Assembly: GCA_018969295.1 (NCBI GenBank)
Contig: JAGWYN010000002.1
Location: forward strand, 124,001-188,000
Source: Chloroflexota bacterium
Lineage (GTDB): Bacteria > Chloroflexota > Anaerolineae > Caldilineales > Caldilineaceae
Length of the DNA stretch: 64,000 nucleotides
Direction of reading: 5' to 3'
Numbering within the stretch: position 1 is the stretch's first letter; every line of letters begins with the position of its first letter. Positions 11,808 through 20,135 of the stretch are shown here, in pieces. Below the pieces are notes generated by a model. The model was given only the letters and a program-made list of their open reading frames with translations. It ran no database searches and was not told the DNA's origin. The position numbers were made by a program, and so were the translations under genes.

Positions 11808-11843
11808 GCAGGAACCGAGTTTGCTCAACAACTCGGTTCCTGC
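11808..11843. terminator. Hairpin between convergent genes
   Basis: Perfect 14-bp arms (11808-11821 GCAGGAACCGAGTT and 11830-11843) surround an 8-nt loop. It sits between the convergent stops of the cyclophilin lipoprotein and the transglutaminase gene, so it can serve both strands. A pyrimidine-rich stretch follows on the plus strand, without a strict T tract. Confidence 0.7.
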
Positions 11844-11849
11844 CCTTCT

Positions 11850-14216
11850 TCACCGCCTGACACCCCGTCCCCAATGCTGCAGACGCCGCCGCCATCTCTG
11901 CCACCAGGCTTTCCAGAAGAGGGCTTCCAGGGTCTGCCAGCGTTGCCAGAGCAGCGTCCCTGTCTGGTCGGTTTCTCCCTGCCCGCCGCCAAAGCGGAAA
12001 CGGACGTAGGCAGCGGTGACTTCTTGGACAAGGGGCTCGGCTGTCGGCCAAAGACCTGCAAGGGCACGGGCATGCTCGTTGGGCGTGGCCGTCGGCTGCA
12101 TCGGCAGCCCAAGACGCTGTGACCAGCGCTCCAGCCGTTCGTAGACCACCAAAGGCAGCTCTGCAGTAAACACCGTCGGGCCGCTGCTGCGGACCCGCCA
12201 GATCCAGAGAAGCCCCAACGGCACAGCAATGGCCAGCGCCAGCAGCGTCAGCAGCCAGCTGGCCTGGGGACCCGTTGCAGTGGGCTGGGCACCATCCAGC
12301 AGTTTCTCCCCAGTAAAGGGCGGGGGGAGCTGTGGCTCAGTCGGCGCAGGGGTCGGCACGCTCCTGTCGGCGGCGACCGTCGGTGTCGGCAGTTGCACTC
12401 CGACGTCGGGCTGCGCCACACCGCTCGGTCGCTCCAACGAGCTCTCCCCAGCAGTCGGTTCGAACTCGATCCAGCCGTATTCGGGGAAAAAGACCTCCAC
12501 CCAGGTGTGGGCGTCTCGTTCGGTCACCAGGTACAGCCCCTTCTCAGGGTCGAAGGTTCCTTCTGCATAGCCGCTGACCGCGCGCGCCGGTACCCCGACC
12601 ACACGCAGCATCGTCGCCATGGCCGTGGCATAGTAATCGCAGTAGCCCTGCCGCAGATCGAAGAGAAAGTATTCGAGCGGGTCACGCCCGGCAGGTGGGG
12701 CGGGGATGGCGTCGTTGTAGGGGAGCGTCCGCAGATAGCCTTCGATCGCCTTGGCCTGGGCGTAGGGGGTGGTTGCACTGGCGGTCAACTGCCGTGCCAG
12801 TTCGGCAACGGCGGGCGAGAAATCGTCGGGAAGCTGCAGAAAAGAGGTGCTGATTGCGGGCGGGTACATCTGGCCAGCCGCCTGCAGGTCCAGCATGGTG
12901 GGCTGAGCAGCCGCGCTGACCACCGTGTATCGGTCGCCGTTGTCCAGCTCACGGCGGGCACGGACAATGGTGAATTCGACCGGCCCGTCCGTTGACCCGG
13001 CAGCCGGAATGACGCTGGCGCCAGCCTGCACCCGCACCGTGGCTTCCAGATCCAAGGTCGACTGAGCCAGTTCTGGCATCCCCAAAAGCACCCTGCCAGC
13101 CGGGGCAAGCAGGGTGATCGTCTGGCTGACCGCGGTGCGGGCCCGCCAGCTGGCGATCGGGAGCATCTCGCCTGCTGCAAAAGAACGGCTTTCGCTGGCG
13201 GTGTTGACCCAACGCCCGGTGCGGTAGGTGTCAAAGACGACGGCGCGCCAGTAGCGCGCCTGCCCGGTCTGGGCCTGGAAGAGCGGAGTGTCGGTGACGG
13301 TACGCCCGCCCCCCAGGGTCAGCGAATTGCCAAAGGTGGGCGCGCGGTCTGTTGGCTGGCGGTTGAGCCCCTGATAGAGCCGCTGCACAACCTCGGCGGT
13401 CGTTGCCCAGCTCGAGTTGACCGGCTGCAGGAGGGAACGCACCTGGGCGCTGCGGCCCAGCCCGGGCAACAGCCAGGCAGCAAGCACCAACAAGACGCTG
13501 AGCAAGAGGCCGTTGCGCAAAAAGTCCCAGACAATCTCAGGCTGAAAATAGATACGCTGCTCGCGCCAGCGCAGCTGCTCCTCGGCCAGATGGGTACGCA
13601 CAAGCAGCACCAGCGCCACCAGCACGAACACCACCAGAAAACCAAGGGTCGGACGGGGTGCATAGTAGGTGTTGATCAGCAACACCCCCCCGGCTGGCAC
13701 CACAGCGCGCCAGGTATAGCCGTAGCGAAAGATCGACCAGACCCCCAGGTAGGCCAGCCACCAGACCAGAAAGGCGATCTCAAAGATGAAAACATAGTTG
13801 TCGGCGCTGGCCGACCGGTTGAGCGCAGCCTCGATCCAGTCCAGCAGGCGCAACAACACAAAGTAGACACGGGCCTGCAACTCGCTGATGGGGCTGTTAT
13901 CCAAAAAAGGCTTGACCTGCGCCGCAGGCACAGCCCAGGCCAGCAAATAAAGAATCCAGGCCAGCCCGACAAACAGGCTATGGGAAAGGGCAAAAAAACC
14001 ATCAAACCGGCTGAACGACATCAACAGGCCGAGCAGATAGGCGCCTGCTGCCACCGGGATGAGCAGCGCCAGCGAGGCAACATGGCCGGCAGCGTCGAGT
14101 GCAGCCGCCAGGATCAGATACAGCAGCGCTGTCAGGAGGGCGGTCAGCCAGTGGCCATCCTGAAAGTAGACGTTGTACCGCCTTGACGGGGAGAAAGTGC
14201 CCTGAGTCTGTGTCAT
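11850..14216 (-). CDS. Membrane transglutaminase-like protein
   Basis: A 788-residue protein with about eight N-terminal membrane helices (residues 20-260), a large extracytoplasmic part with a transglutaminase/protease-like core, a Pro-Thr linker, one more helix near residue 650 and a basic cytoplasmic tail. The core has Cys526 (QGYCDYY) and His570 (DAHTWVEV); the usual Asp is Glu586 (EFEPT), a common variant in bacterial members. This layout matches the TgpA/DUF3488 family, whose members are thought to act on cell-surface proteins. I placed the start at the ATG at 14216, 11 bp after the preceding gene; GTG at 14222 is possible. It is probably cotranscribed with the upstream exported protein. 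Confidence 0.82.
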   Translation of the reverse strand: MTQTQGTFSPSRRYNVYFQDGHWLTALLTALLYLILAAALDAAGHVASLALLIPVAAGAYLLGLLMSFSRFDGFFALSHSLFVGLAWILYLLAWAVPAAQVKPFLDNSPISELQARVYFVLLRLLDWIEAALNRSASADNYVFIFEIAFLVWWLAYLGVWSIFRYGYTWRAVVPAGGVLLINTYYAPRPTLGFLVVFVLVALVLLVRTHLAEEQLRWREQRIYFQPEIVWDFLRNGLLLSVLLVLAAWLLPGLGRSAQVRSLLQPVNSSWATTAEVVQRLYQGLNRQPTDRAPTFGNSLTLGGGRTVTDTPLFQAQTGQARYWRAVVFDTYRTGRWVNTASESRSFAAGEMLPIASWRARTAVSQTITLLAPAGRVLLGMPELAQSTLDLEATVRVQAGASVIPAAGSTDGPVEFTIVRARRELDNGDRYTVVSAAAQPTMLDLQAAGQMYPPAISTSFLQLPDDFSPAVAELARQLTASATTPYAQAKAIEGYLRTLPYNDAIPAPPAGRDPLEYFLFDLRQGYCDYYATAMATMLRVVGVPARAVSGYAEGTFDPEKGLYLVTERDAHTWVEVFFPEYGWIEFEPTAGESSLERPSGVAQPDVGVQLPTPTVAADRSVPTPAPTEPQLPPPFTGEKLLDGAQPTATGPQASWLLTLLALAIAVPLGLLWIWRVRSSGPTVFTAELPLVVYERLERWSQRLGLPMQPTATPNEHARALAGLWPTAEPLVQEVTAAYVRFRFGGGQGETDQTGTLLWQRWQTLEALFWKAWWQRWRRRLQHWGRGVRR

Positions 14217-14227
14217 GCGCACACGGG

Positions 14228-16303
14228 TCAGATCAACCGCCACAACAGGGTGCTGCCGACAAGCAGCGAGCCCAGCAACACAAAAATTCCCAACAGCAGC
14301 CGGGTCTGGCTGACCGCTTCGACCTGGAGGTGGAGCAGCTGCGGCGGGCTGACGGGGGTCATCAGCCAGGTGCGGGCCGAAGATGCATCCGGCACCGCAA
14401 GCGAGAGCACCACCTGGCTGTTTTGGGCCAAGCCGCGCCAGGCCTGCGCAGTGGCCCGCTGATTGGCAGCGCGCAGACGCCACTCCTGAGCTTCTTGCAG
14501 CGTCGCCGTCGTCTGGGTCGCCACCTGCACCAGCTCCTCTGCCTGACGATCCAGCTCGGCTGCAATCCGCTCCCACTGCTCCCCCGCTGCCCGCAGATCC
14601 AGTGGCTGTTCGACTTCGATCTGCTGCCGGAAGCCCTCCACCCGGGTGCGAATTTGTGGGCCCAGCTGGCCAAGCAGCTGGCGCAGCAGGGCCCAGTCGG
14701 CGCCGGCGGGCAAACGGTTGGCCAGCGCCGAACCGCTCTGCCCAGCCGGGATGAAGAGCGACAGCCCGCCCTGCCCCTCCTTAGAGGGGAGTGCATGCAG
14801 CCTGGGCGAGCGATCGCCTTGTGCCAGCGTCTCCCAACTGGCGACGACCGCCGCCAACGCAGCCTGGGCCGCCGCAGCCTGCTCCGCTTGCAGCACAACT
14901 TCCGCCAGCACCGCCACCCCGTTCGCCGACAACGTCGCCGAAATGGTCCAACGGGCAAACAGGTTGCGATACTCGGCGGGCGGCTGCAAGGCCGGATCCA
15001 CCATGCGTTCGCCTGCCAGCTCCAATGCGGCTGTCCGATCCCCTGCTTCGACCAGCTGAATGGCCAGCTGTTGGAGCAACGCCTGGCGTTCCTGGGCAAA
15101 CAGCTGGCTCTCTCCCCTCTCGGCAGCGTCGAGCTGGTCGAGCAGGGCCAGGGCCCCCGAGAGATCCCCGGCACGGCGCAGGCCGGTCAGCAGCAGACGC
15201 AGCCCCTCGGCCTGCCACTGCTGCAGCTCGGCACGGCGCAGATCCTCGGCCCCGATCCCCTGCAGCGCACGTTCGATCTCGGCCACCAGTATGCGGGCGT
15301 CGTTGGGGTCGTTGCTCTGGGCAGCACGTTCGCGGTAGAGGGCAGCCAGCCCGACGTGCAGGATCGCATATTCGTTGACCGGCCTGCCACGCTCCTGAGC
15401 CTGTCGGATTCCCTCGCCGTAGACCGCAGCCGCCTGGGCCATAAAACGGTCCTGCACCTCCGGCACGTCCAGAGCAGCAGCTGCGGCGGCCAGCCGACGA
15501 TACCGGGCCGCCAGCGAGGCAGGAACCTCGGCCGTCCCCTCGAAGGCGCTGGCGTGAAGCGAATCGAGGGCGCTCTGGGCAGAAGGGGCCACCCCCAAAA
15601 AGAGGAGGCGGGCGGGCAGCTCCCCCTCAAACAGCCACTCCATCCGCAGATCTTCGCTCAGCGGCGTATACCGCCAGGAAGCGGGCTCCACCCGCAGCCA
15701 GCTGTCAACCGATGTCCCTGGCACCACCTCGACCCGCGTGCTGCGCTGGCCTGGCCACTGACGCAACAAAGCCGTTGGGTATTCGACACGCAGCAAGGTC
15801 GCCTCTGCCAGGGAAAACGTGGCGTCCAGGCTCAACACGGCCGCACCGTCTGCTGGGAGGTCGACAGACGCCAACAGCCCCTCTGCTGTCGGTTCCAACA
15901 CAAGCGGCACGCCTGCCTGCGCCACAGCCATGCTGGCGCCAGCATTCACCAGGCGCACCTGAAACCGCAGCGCCTGCGCAGTCTCATTGTGCACGGTGTA
16001 GGTGGCCGCCAGCTGCAGCAGGGTGTCGTCCTGGCCGACGACAGTCACTGTCGCCTGATGGGTGTGCAGGGTCACAGAGGCGGGGGCAGCCGGCACGAGC
16101 ACTGGCAACAGAATCCCCCCGGCTGGGGTATCTGCCTGGTGGGCTGGCGCAGCGGCCACCGTCAGGGGCCACCCCAGCAGCCAGAGCAGCATCCCCCCCG
16201 ACAACACCCACCCTGCCTTGGACACCAAGTAAACCCACACCCCCAGAAAAAGTTGCGTTTCCCCCCTGCTTCTGGTATCTTGCAGCTGACGGGCTGTACT
16301 CAT
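14228..16303 (-). CDS. Exported membrane-anchored protein of unknown function
   Basis: I do not recognise this 691-residue protein. It has an N-terminal hydrophobic segment around residues 33-52 ending in Ala-rich cleavage-like sequence, a beta-rich region to about residue 230, then long Ala/Leu/Gln/Glu-rich helices that look like TPR or coiled-coil structure, and a C-terminal membrane helix in the last 22 residues. It is therefore probably an extracytoplasmic protein held by its C-terminal helix. It lies 11 bp before the transglutaminase gene, so the two are likely one operon and the proteins may work together. No clear Shine-Dalgarno precedes the ATG at 16303. Confidence 0.7.
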   Translation of the reverse strand: MSTARQLQDTRSRGETQLFLGVWVYLVSKAGWVLSGGMLLWLLGWPLTVAAAPAHQADTPAGGILLPVLVPAAPASVTLHTHQATVTVVGQDDTLLQLAATYTVHNETAQALRFQVRLVNAGASMAVAQAGVPLVLEPTAEGLLASVDLPADGAAVLSLDATFSLAEATLLRVEYPTALLRQWPGQRSTRVEVVPGTSVDSWLRVEPASWRYTPLSEDLRMEWLFEGELPARLLFLGVAPSAQSALDSLHASAFEGTAEVPASLAARYRRLAAAAAALDVPEVQDRFMAQAAAVYGEGIRQAQERGRPVNEYAILHVGLAALYRERAAQSNDPNDARILVAEIERALQGIGAEDLRRAELQQWQAEGLRLLLTGLRRAGDLSGALALLDQLDAAERGESQLFAQERQALLQQLAIQLVEAGDRTAALELAGERMVDPALQPPAEYRNLFARWTISATLSANGVAVLAEVVLQAEQAAAAQAALAAVVASWETLAQGDRSPRLHALPSKEGQGGLSLFIPAGQSGSALANRLPAGADWALLRQLLGQLGPQIRTRVEGFRQQIEVEQPLDLRAAGEQWERIAAELDRQAEELVQVATQTTATLQEAQEWRLRAANQRATAQAWRGLAQNSQVVLSLAVPDASSARTWLMTPVSPPQLLHLQVEAVSQTRLLLGIFVLLGSLLVGSTLLWRLI

Positions 16304-16320
16304 TTTGCGTTGGCTTCAAA

Positions 16321-16370
16321 GACGTTCATATTGAGACGTTCATATTGAGACGTTCAGATCGAGACGTTAT
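16321..16370. repeat. 14-bp tandem repeats in a divergent promoter region
   Basis: Two identical 14-bp units (GACGTTCATATTGA at 16321-16334 and 16335-16348), a third with two changes (16349-16362) and a partial fourth (GACGTTAT) fill the gap between the minus-strand exported protein and the plus-strand 100-residue gene. The last unit runs into that gene's ATG at 16369. The spacing of about 1.3 helical turns could fit a tandem operator. Confidence 0.8.
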
Positions 16371-16671
16371 GGTCCGCTTACTGCTGCAATGGGATATCAA
16401 GATGGGGCGCGAACAAGATTTTTCTGAGTTCGTCGTGCGGGAATTTGCCCCACGCCTGATGCAGCTCGGCATCGAGCCGAGCGAAGTTCTGTATACCATG
16501 TACGGCAAAGGACCGCAAATGCTGACCCTCGGCGCGGTGGAGAGCAAAGCAAAACTTGAGACCATTCTACACAGCCCTGGCTGGAAAGCCTTGCACGAGA
16601 AACTGCTGAACTACGTCACCAACTATCGGCAGAAGATTGTGGCCGACAACGGCCGAAACTTCCAGCTCTAA
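16369..16671 (+). CDS. Small conserved-looking protein, function unknown
   Basis: A 100-residue soluble protein starting at the ATG right after the 14-bp repeats. The order of predicted strands and helices (LLLQWDIKMG, a helix with EFAPRLMQLG, VLYTMYG, then HSPGWKALHEKLLNYV) is like a ferredoxin-fold dimeric alpha-beta barrel of the NIPSNAP/ABM kind, but I cannot assign a family. There is no Shine-Dalgarno sequence. It is followed by a 160-bp AT-rich gap and a helix-turn-helix gene. It is probably real because codon use matches its neighbours and homologous-looking structure is present. Confidence 0.65.
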   Translation: MVRLLLQWDIKMGREQDFSEFVVREFAPRLMQLGIEPSEVLYTMYGKGPQMLTLGAVESKAKLETILHSPGWKALHEKLLNYVTNYRQKIVADNGRNFQL

Positions 16672-16691
16672 CCGTTCCCCCTGCCGATCCT

Positions 16692-16711
16692 TATTTTTTG
16701 CACAAAAAATA
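16692..16711. terminator. AT-rich hairpin after the 100-residue gene
   Basis: Perfect 8-bp arms TATTTTTT and AAAAAATA around GCAC form a short stem about 20 bp after the stop. The T and A tracts make it usable as an intrinsic terminator on either strand. Confidence 0.5.
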
Positions 16712-16772
16712 CAACATTTATCCGATCCCAGCCACCTTGATTGCGAGTACGCTGGGAAGAACGGAAGATGCG

Positions 16773-16805
16773 CTGCACACAGAAATTGTGCAGGCTGTTT
16801 TTGTG
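16773..16805 (+). terminator. Intrinsic-terminator-like stem with T tract
   Basis: CTGCACA (16773-16779) pairs with TGTGCAG (16787-16793) around a 7-nt loop, followed by GCTGTTTTTG. This is one of the few hairpins in the window with a T tract. It lies only 26 nt before the helix-turn-helix gene, so it may attenuate that gene. Confidence 0.55.
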
Positions 16806-16830
16806 TCAAACAACCCGAAAGGATCGAACG

Positions 16831-17292
16831 ATGGCGCTGTACACCCGCAAATTGAAACAACACGAACGCAGGGCGATTGAAACGCACCTGAGCCAGCCGG
16901 AAGAGGATCTGCCGTTCAGCCGGCTCCAGATCATCGTGCTCTCGGCAGCTGGCAAACGCGTCCCTGAGATCAGCCAGGAGATCCAGCTGCACCCGATCAA
17001 TGTGCGCAAATGGATCCATCGTTTCAACCGCTATGGGGTGGATGGCCTGCGCAGCGGCAAGTCCCCAGGGCGCCCGCCGGTCTTCACAGACGCTCAACGA
17101 GATCAGATCATCTCCCTGGCGCACACCAACCCGCGTGCGTTGGGGCTGCATTTTACCCGCTGGTCGCTGCAACGGCTCCGTGCCTACTTGATCCACCATT
17201 CGATCGTCGAGAACATCAGCATCGAAACCATCCGCCAGATGGTACACACCAACTACCGGTACGACCTGGCCAAGGAATTGGGCCAGGATTGA
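16831..17292 (+). CDS. IS630-type helix-turn-helix protein lacking a DDE domain
   Basis: A 153-residue protein matching the N-terminal DNA-binding half of IS630-family transposases. A first helix-turn-helix (GKRVPEISQEIQLHPINVRK) is followed by GVDGLRSGKSPGRPP and a second winged-helix half. The usual DDE catalytic domain is absent after the stop, and I see no remnant of it in the next 110 bp. GAAAGGA lies 9 nt before the ATG at 16831. It could be a stand-alone regulator captured from a transposon, or the surviving first part of a decayed element. No terminal inverted repeats or target duplications were found. Confidence 0.72.
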   Translation: MALYTRKLKQHERRAIETHLSQPEEDLPFSRLQIIVLSAAGKRVPEISQEIQLHPINVRKWIHRFNRYGVDGLRSGKSPGRPPVFTDAQRDQIISLAHTNPRALGLHFTRWSLQRLRAYLIHHSIVENISIETIRQMVHTNYRYDLAKELGQD

Positions 17293-17353
17293 CCGTCGGC
17301 GGTGCTGCGGGCCGCACCAAGAAAACTTGGTGCTTCTTGGGTCTTTTCTGTGG

Positions 17354-17384
17354 CTCCGCCCCAGAGGGGATCTCTGGGGCGGAG
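17354..17384. terminator. 13-bp GC-rich hairpin between convergent genes
   Basis: Perfect arms CTCCGCCCCAGAG (17354-17366) and its complement (17372-17384) flank a 5-nt loop, 18 bp before the convergent end of the sugar isomerase. It probably terminates both strands. T-rich sequence (GTCTTTTCTG) lies on its upstream side, which would be the U tract for the minus-strand transcript. Confidence 0.7.
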
Positions 17385-17401
17385 GACAGGAGCGCCCTTG
17401 C

Positions 17402-18247
17402 TCAGCGCAGCAGCTTCTGTGCGGCCTGCAGGCTCTGGGGAACGCCGATGGTCAGCGGGTCTTCGCCCCCTTCATATTCGAGCGAGAGCCAGCCGGTGTA
17501 GCCGGCAGCGTCGAGCAGCCCGACGATCGCCGGCAGGTCAACCGCTCCCTGGCCGACGACTGCTCCGGTGAAGGGGAGACCATCCAGGGCCTTGTAGATA
17601 TGTTCGGTCTCGTCCGGTCGAGCCCGGCGGAAATCTTTGAGGTGGACCAGGGCTGCGAGGGGTGCCAGGTCGCGCGCCGCCTCGGTTGGGCTCTGGTTGA
17701 CCAGCAGGAAATTGCCGGTGTCGATGTTGGCCCGCAGAGAGGGAGAGCCTACGGCGTCGATCACCTGGCGCACCTGGTCGCTGCGCCCTGCCATCAGCCC
17801 GTGGTTTTCCAAAGCCAGCGTCACATGGTAGCGGGCGGCATATTCCGCCCCTTGCGCCAGCCCCTCCACGATCCAGGCGAGCCCATCTTCAAACGCGTAG
17901 CCAGGTTTGGCATTGCCGCTGAAGACACGCAGTGTGCGCACGCCCAGTCGGTCGGCCACCTCCACCCCCGTTTTCAAAGACTCCAGCTGCTTTTCCCATG
18001 CCCCCCGTTCCGGCTGGAAAAAGTCGTTGCCGATCGAATAGACCGCCAGTTCCAGACCTGCAGCCCCGATCTGACGGCTGACCTTGGCGATCTCGGTGGC
18101 TGGGTCGGTCCAGAAATAGTCGAGAAGTTCGACCCCGCGCGCCCCATTTTCTTGTTGGCGGGCTGCAAATTCAATAAATCCTGGCAGGTCGATGCGCTTC
18201 TGGCGCACCGCCGACACGACACTCCACATGCTGATACTGAGTTTCAT
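17402..18247 (-). CDS. Sugar phosphate isomerase/epimerase (xylose isomerase-like TIM barrel)
   Basis: A 281-residue AP-endonuclease-2/xylose-isomerase-like barrel. Metal-binding residues are visible in ALENHG (Glu, His), ANIDTGN (Asp), VHLKDF (His) and SLEYEG (Glu), as in IolE, IolI and hydroxypyruvate isomerases. It is the last gene of the amino-sugar operon and overlaps the Gfo/Idh gene by 4 bp (ATGA). Gfo/Idh plus isomerase pairs often carry out oxidation followed by epimerisation or dehydration of a sugar. The exact reaction cannot be read. Confidence 0.82.
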   Translation of the reverse strand: MKLSISMWSVVSAVRQKRIDLPGFIEFAARQQENGARGVELLDYFWTDPATEIAKVSRQIGAAGLELAVYSIGNDFFQPERGAWEKQLESLKTGVEVADRLGVRTLRVFSGNAKPGYAFEDGLAWIVEGLAQGAEYAARYHVTLALENHGLMAGRSDQVRQVIDAVGSPSLRANIDTGNFLLVNQSPTEAARDLAPLAALVHLKDFRRARPDETEHIYKALDGLPFTGAVVGQGAVDLPAIVGLLDAAGYTGWLSLEYEGGEDPLTIGVPQSLQAAQKLLR

Positions 18248-19230
18248 ACTTTGTCTCCTCTTGGCTGGCTGGCCGTCGAACGGTAGGCAGACTCAATGGC
18301 CCGCATGACGGCGATGCCGTCGGCAGCCCCGACGGCCGGCTGCCGACCGCTGCGGACACAGGTCAAAAAATGTTCAGCCTGCAGCACAAAGCGGTCGGGC
18401 CCCTCGAAGGGGAGCACCGTCCACGCTTCCTGCCCGGCCAGTCGATAGCGGGCGCCGTCGGACACAGCATAATCGATCACCGCTTCGCCCTCACTGCCCC
18501 AGACGCGGATCTCCGCCTCCGAGACCGGTGTGACCCAGCTGCAGTTCAACGAACCGATTGCCCCGCTGGCACTGACCACCTGGAGCGAGGCACTGTCTTC
18601 AACGGCCACGGGCAGGGTGGTCGACACCGCAGCGTCCACCCGCACAATCTCCCCCGCCAGCACACGAAAGATATCGAGGCTGTGCACCAGGGTATCGATC
18701 AACACACCGCCCCCCGCCAGTTCAGCATTTGTGAACCAAGAGGTCGCCGCTCGGTCGAAACGAAACCCGAACCGGTTGTAGATCTGGATGACCTTGCCCA
18801 GCTTGCCCCCTGCGATCAAGGCCTGCACCTGACGGAGCGGTTCATGAAAGCGATGGCAGAAAGCAAATTGGAGCAGGGCGCCAGACTCGGCAAAGGCAGA
18901 GACGATCGCCTCCGCCTCGGCGACGGTGCGCGCAGGCGGTTTTTCGCACAGACAGGCGATCCCCCGCTGTGCTGCCGCCCTGGCCAGCGGCAGGTGTTCC
19001 CGCGGGGGGGTGCAGATGCTGACCGCATCTGGCTGGAGGGCATCCAGCAGTTCAAAAGGATCGGTGAAGAGAGGCACAGCTCCGTACGGCGCCACAGTCG
19101 CCTCTGCCGCTGTCCGATCGATGTCGGCGACACCGGCGACTGTACAGAGCTCTGGCCAGGCCGCATACGCCCGCAGATGGGTGGCACCGATTCCGCCGGC
19201 ACCGATGACGGCAACCCGTACTTGTCGCAT
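18244..19230 (-). CDS. Gfo/Idh/MocA family oxidoreductase
   Basis: An NAD(P)-dependent sugar dehydrogenase of 328 residues. The N-terminal Rossmann motif is AVIGAGGIG at residues 6-14, and the family's CEKPPA segment is present with its catalytic-region lysine. The C-terminal half is the mixed alpha/beta substrate domain. I chose the ATG at 19230 since the conserved region begins five residues in. An in-frame ATG at 19245 would overlap the permease stop as ATGA and is a real alternative (333 aa). The gene is downstream of ABC permeases and overlaps the isomerase, so it probably oxidises the imported sugar or a derivative. Confidence 0.85.
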   Translation of the reverse strand: MRQVRVAVIGAGGIGATHLRAYAAWPELCTVAGVADIDRTAAEATVAPYGAVPLFTDPFELLDALQPDAVSICTPPREHLPLARAAAQRGIACLCEKPPARTVAEAEAIVSAFAESGALLQFAFCHRFHEPLRQVQALIAGGKLGKVIQIYNRFGFRFDRAATSWFTNAELAGGGVLIDTLVHSLDIFRVLAGEIVRVDAAVSTTLPVAVEDSASLQVVSASGAIGSLNCSWVTPVSEAEIRVWGSEGEAVIDYAVSDGARYRLAGQEAWTVLPFEGPDRFVLQAEHFLTCVRSGRQPAVGAADGIAVMRAIESAYRSTASQPRGDKV

Positions 19231-19241
19231 AACAGACCCTT

Positions 19242-20132
19242 TCATCCTTTGATGCCCGTCAACGCGATGCCTTCGATAAAGGTGCGTTGGGTGAGAAAAA
19301 ACAAAATGACCGTCGGGATCATGGTCAGCGTTGCGGCTGCCATCATCAGCTGCCACTGGGCCCCATACATATTTTGAAACATCTTCAATCCCAACGAAAT
19401 TGTCCACTGGTTCTGTTCCGTCAGGTAGATCAACGGGCCCAAGAAATCACGGTAGGTGGCTACGAAGGTGAAAAGCGCCACAGTAGCCAGGGCCGGCTTG
19501 AGCAGCGGCAGCATGATCCGGCGAAAAATTCCCAGCTCGCTGGCCCCGTCGATGCGGGCGGCGTCGGTCAGTTCGTTGGGGATGGTCATAAAAAATTGGC
19601 GCAGCAGAAAGACGTAGAGCGCGTTGCCGAAAAAAGCGGGCACGACCAGCGGCCAGATCGTGCCGATCCAACCGATCTGGCGGAAGACGATGTACAGCGG
19701 GATCATCGTGACCTGGGCGGGGAGCATGATCGTGCTGAGGTAGACAATAAACACTCCGTTGCGCCCAGGCCAGCGGACGCGGGCAAAGCCATAGGCGATC
19801 AGCGAGCAGGAGGTGACCGTGCCGACGATGGCCAGCACGCAGATCAGCAGGGTGTTGGCCATATACTGCCAAAAGGGGATATACTCGGTCGAGGCTGCAA
19901 AGTTCTGCCACTGCGGGTCAGCCGGGAAGAGGCTGGGGGGCACCAGAAAAATCTCAGCATCCGTTTTCAATGCGGTCGTGACCATCCAGTAGAGTGGGAA
20001 GACGAAGGCCAGCGCGACCAACGTGCAGATCAGATACGCCAGGGCTCGGCCCAGCCGTTCCTGGTTGCGGCGGCTGCGCAGCCTGCCTGGCCCGGTCGCA
20101 GAAGCTGTAGAAAACGTGTCGCTCGCATGCAT
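19242..20132 (-). CDS. Carbohydrate ABC transporter permease, MalG/UgpE type
   Basis: A 296-residue integral membrane protein with six predicted helices and the conserved EAA-loop region (ELTDAARIDGASELGIFRRI) that docks to the ATPase. Its N-terminus is cytoplasmic and basic. It pairs with the permease just upstream (3-bp gap) and with the binding protein gene. No ATPase gene is in the operon, so a shared MsmK/UgpC-like ATPase elsewhere is implied, as is usual for CUT1 importers. The end coincides with a possible start of the Gfo/Idh gene. Confidence 0.9.
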   Translation of the reverse strand: MHASDTFSTASATGPGRLRSRRNQERLGRALAYLICTLVALAFVFPLYWMVTTALKTDAEIFLVPPSLFPADPQWQNFAASTEYIPFWQYMANTLLICVLAIVGTVTSCSLIAYGFARVRWPGRNGVFIVYLSTIMLPAQVTMIPLYIVFRQIGWIGTIWPLVVPAFFGNALYVFLLRQFFMTIPNELTDAARIDGASELGIFRRIMLPLLKPALATVALFTFVATYRDFLGPLIYLTEQNQWTISLGLKMFQNMYGAQWQLMMAAATLTMIPTVILFFLTQRTFIEGIALTGIKG

Positions 20133-20135
20133 GGT

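Noticed and set aside
16321..17292. A complete insertion sequence bounded by the 14-bp repeats and the HTH gene.
   Set aside because: The repeats are direct and not inverted, no matching end lies downstream, and no catalytic domain exists.
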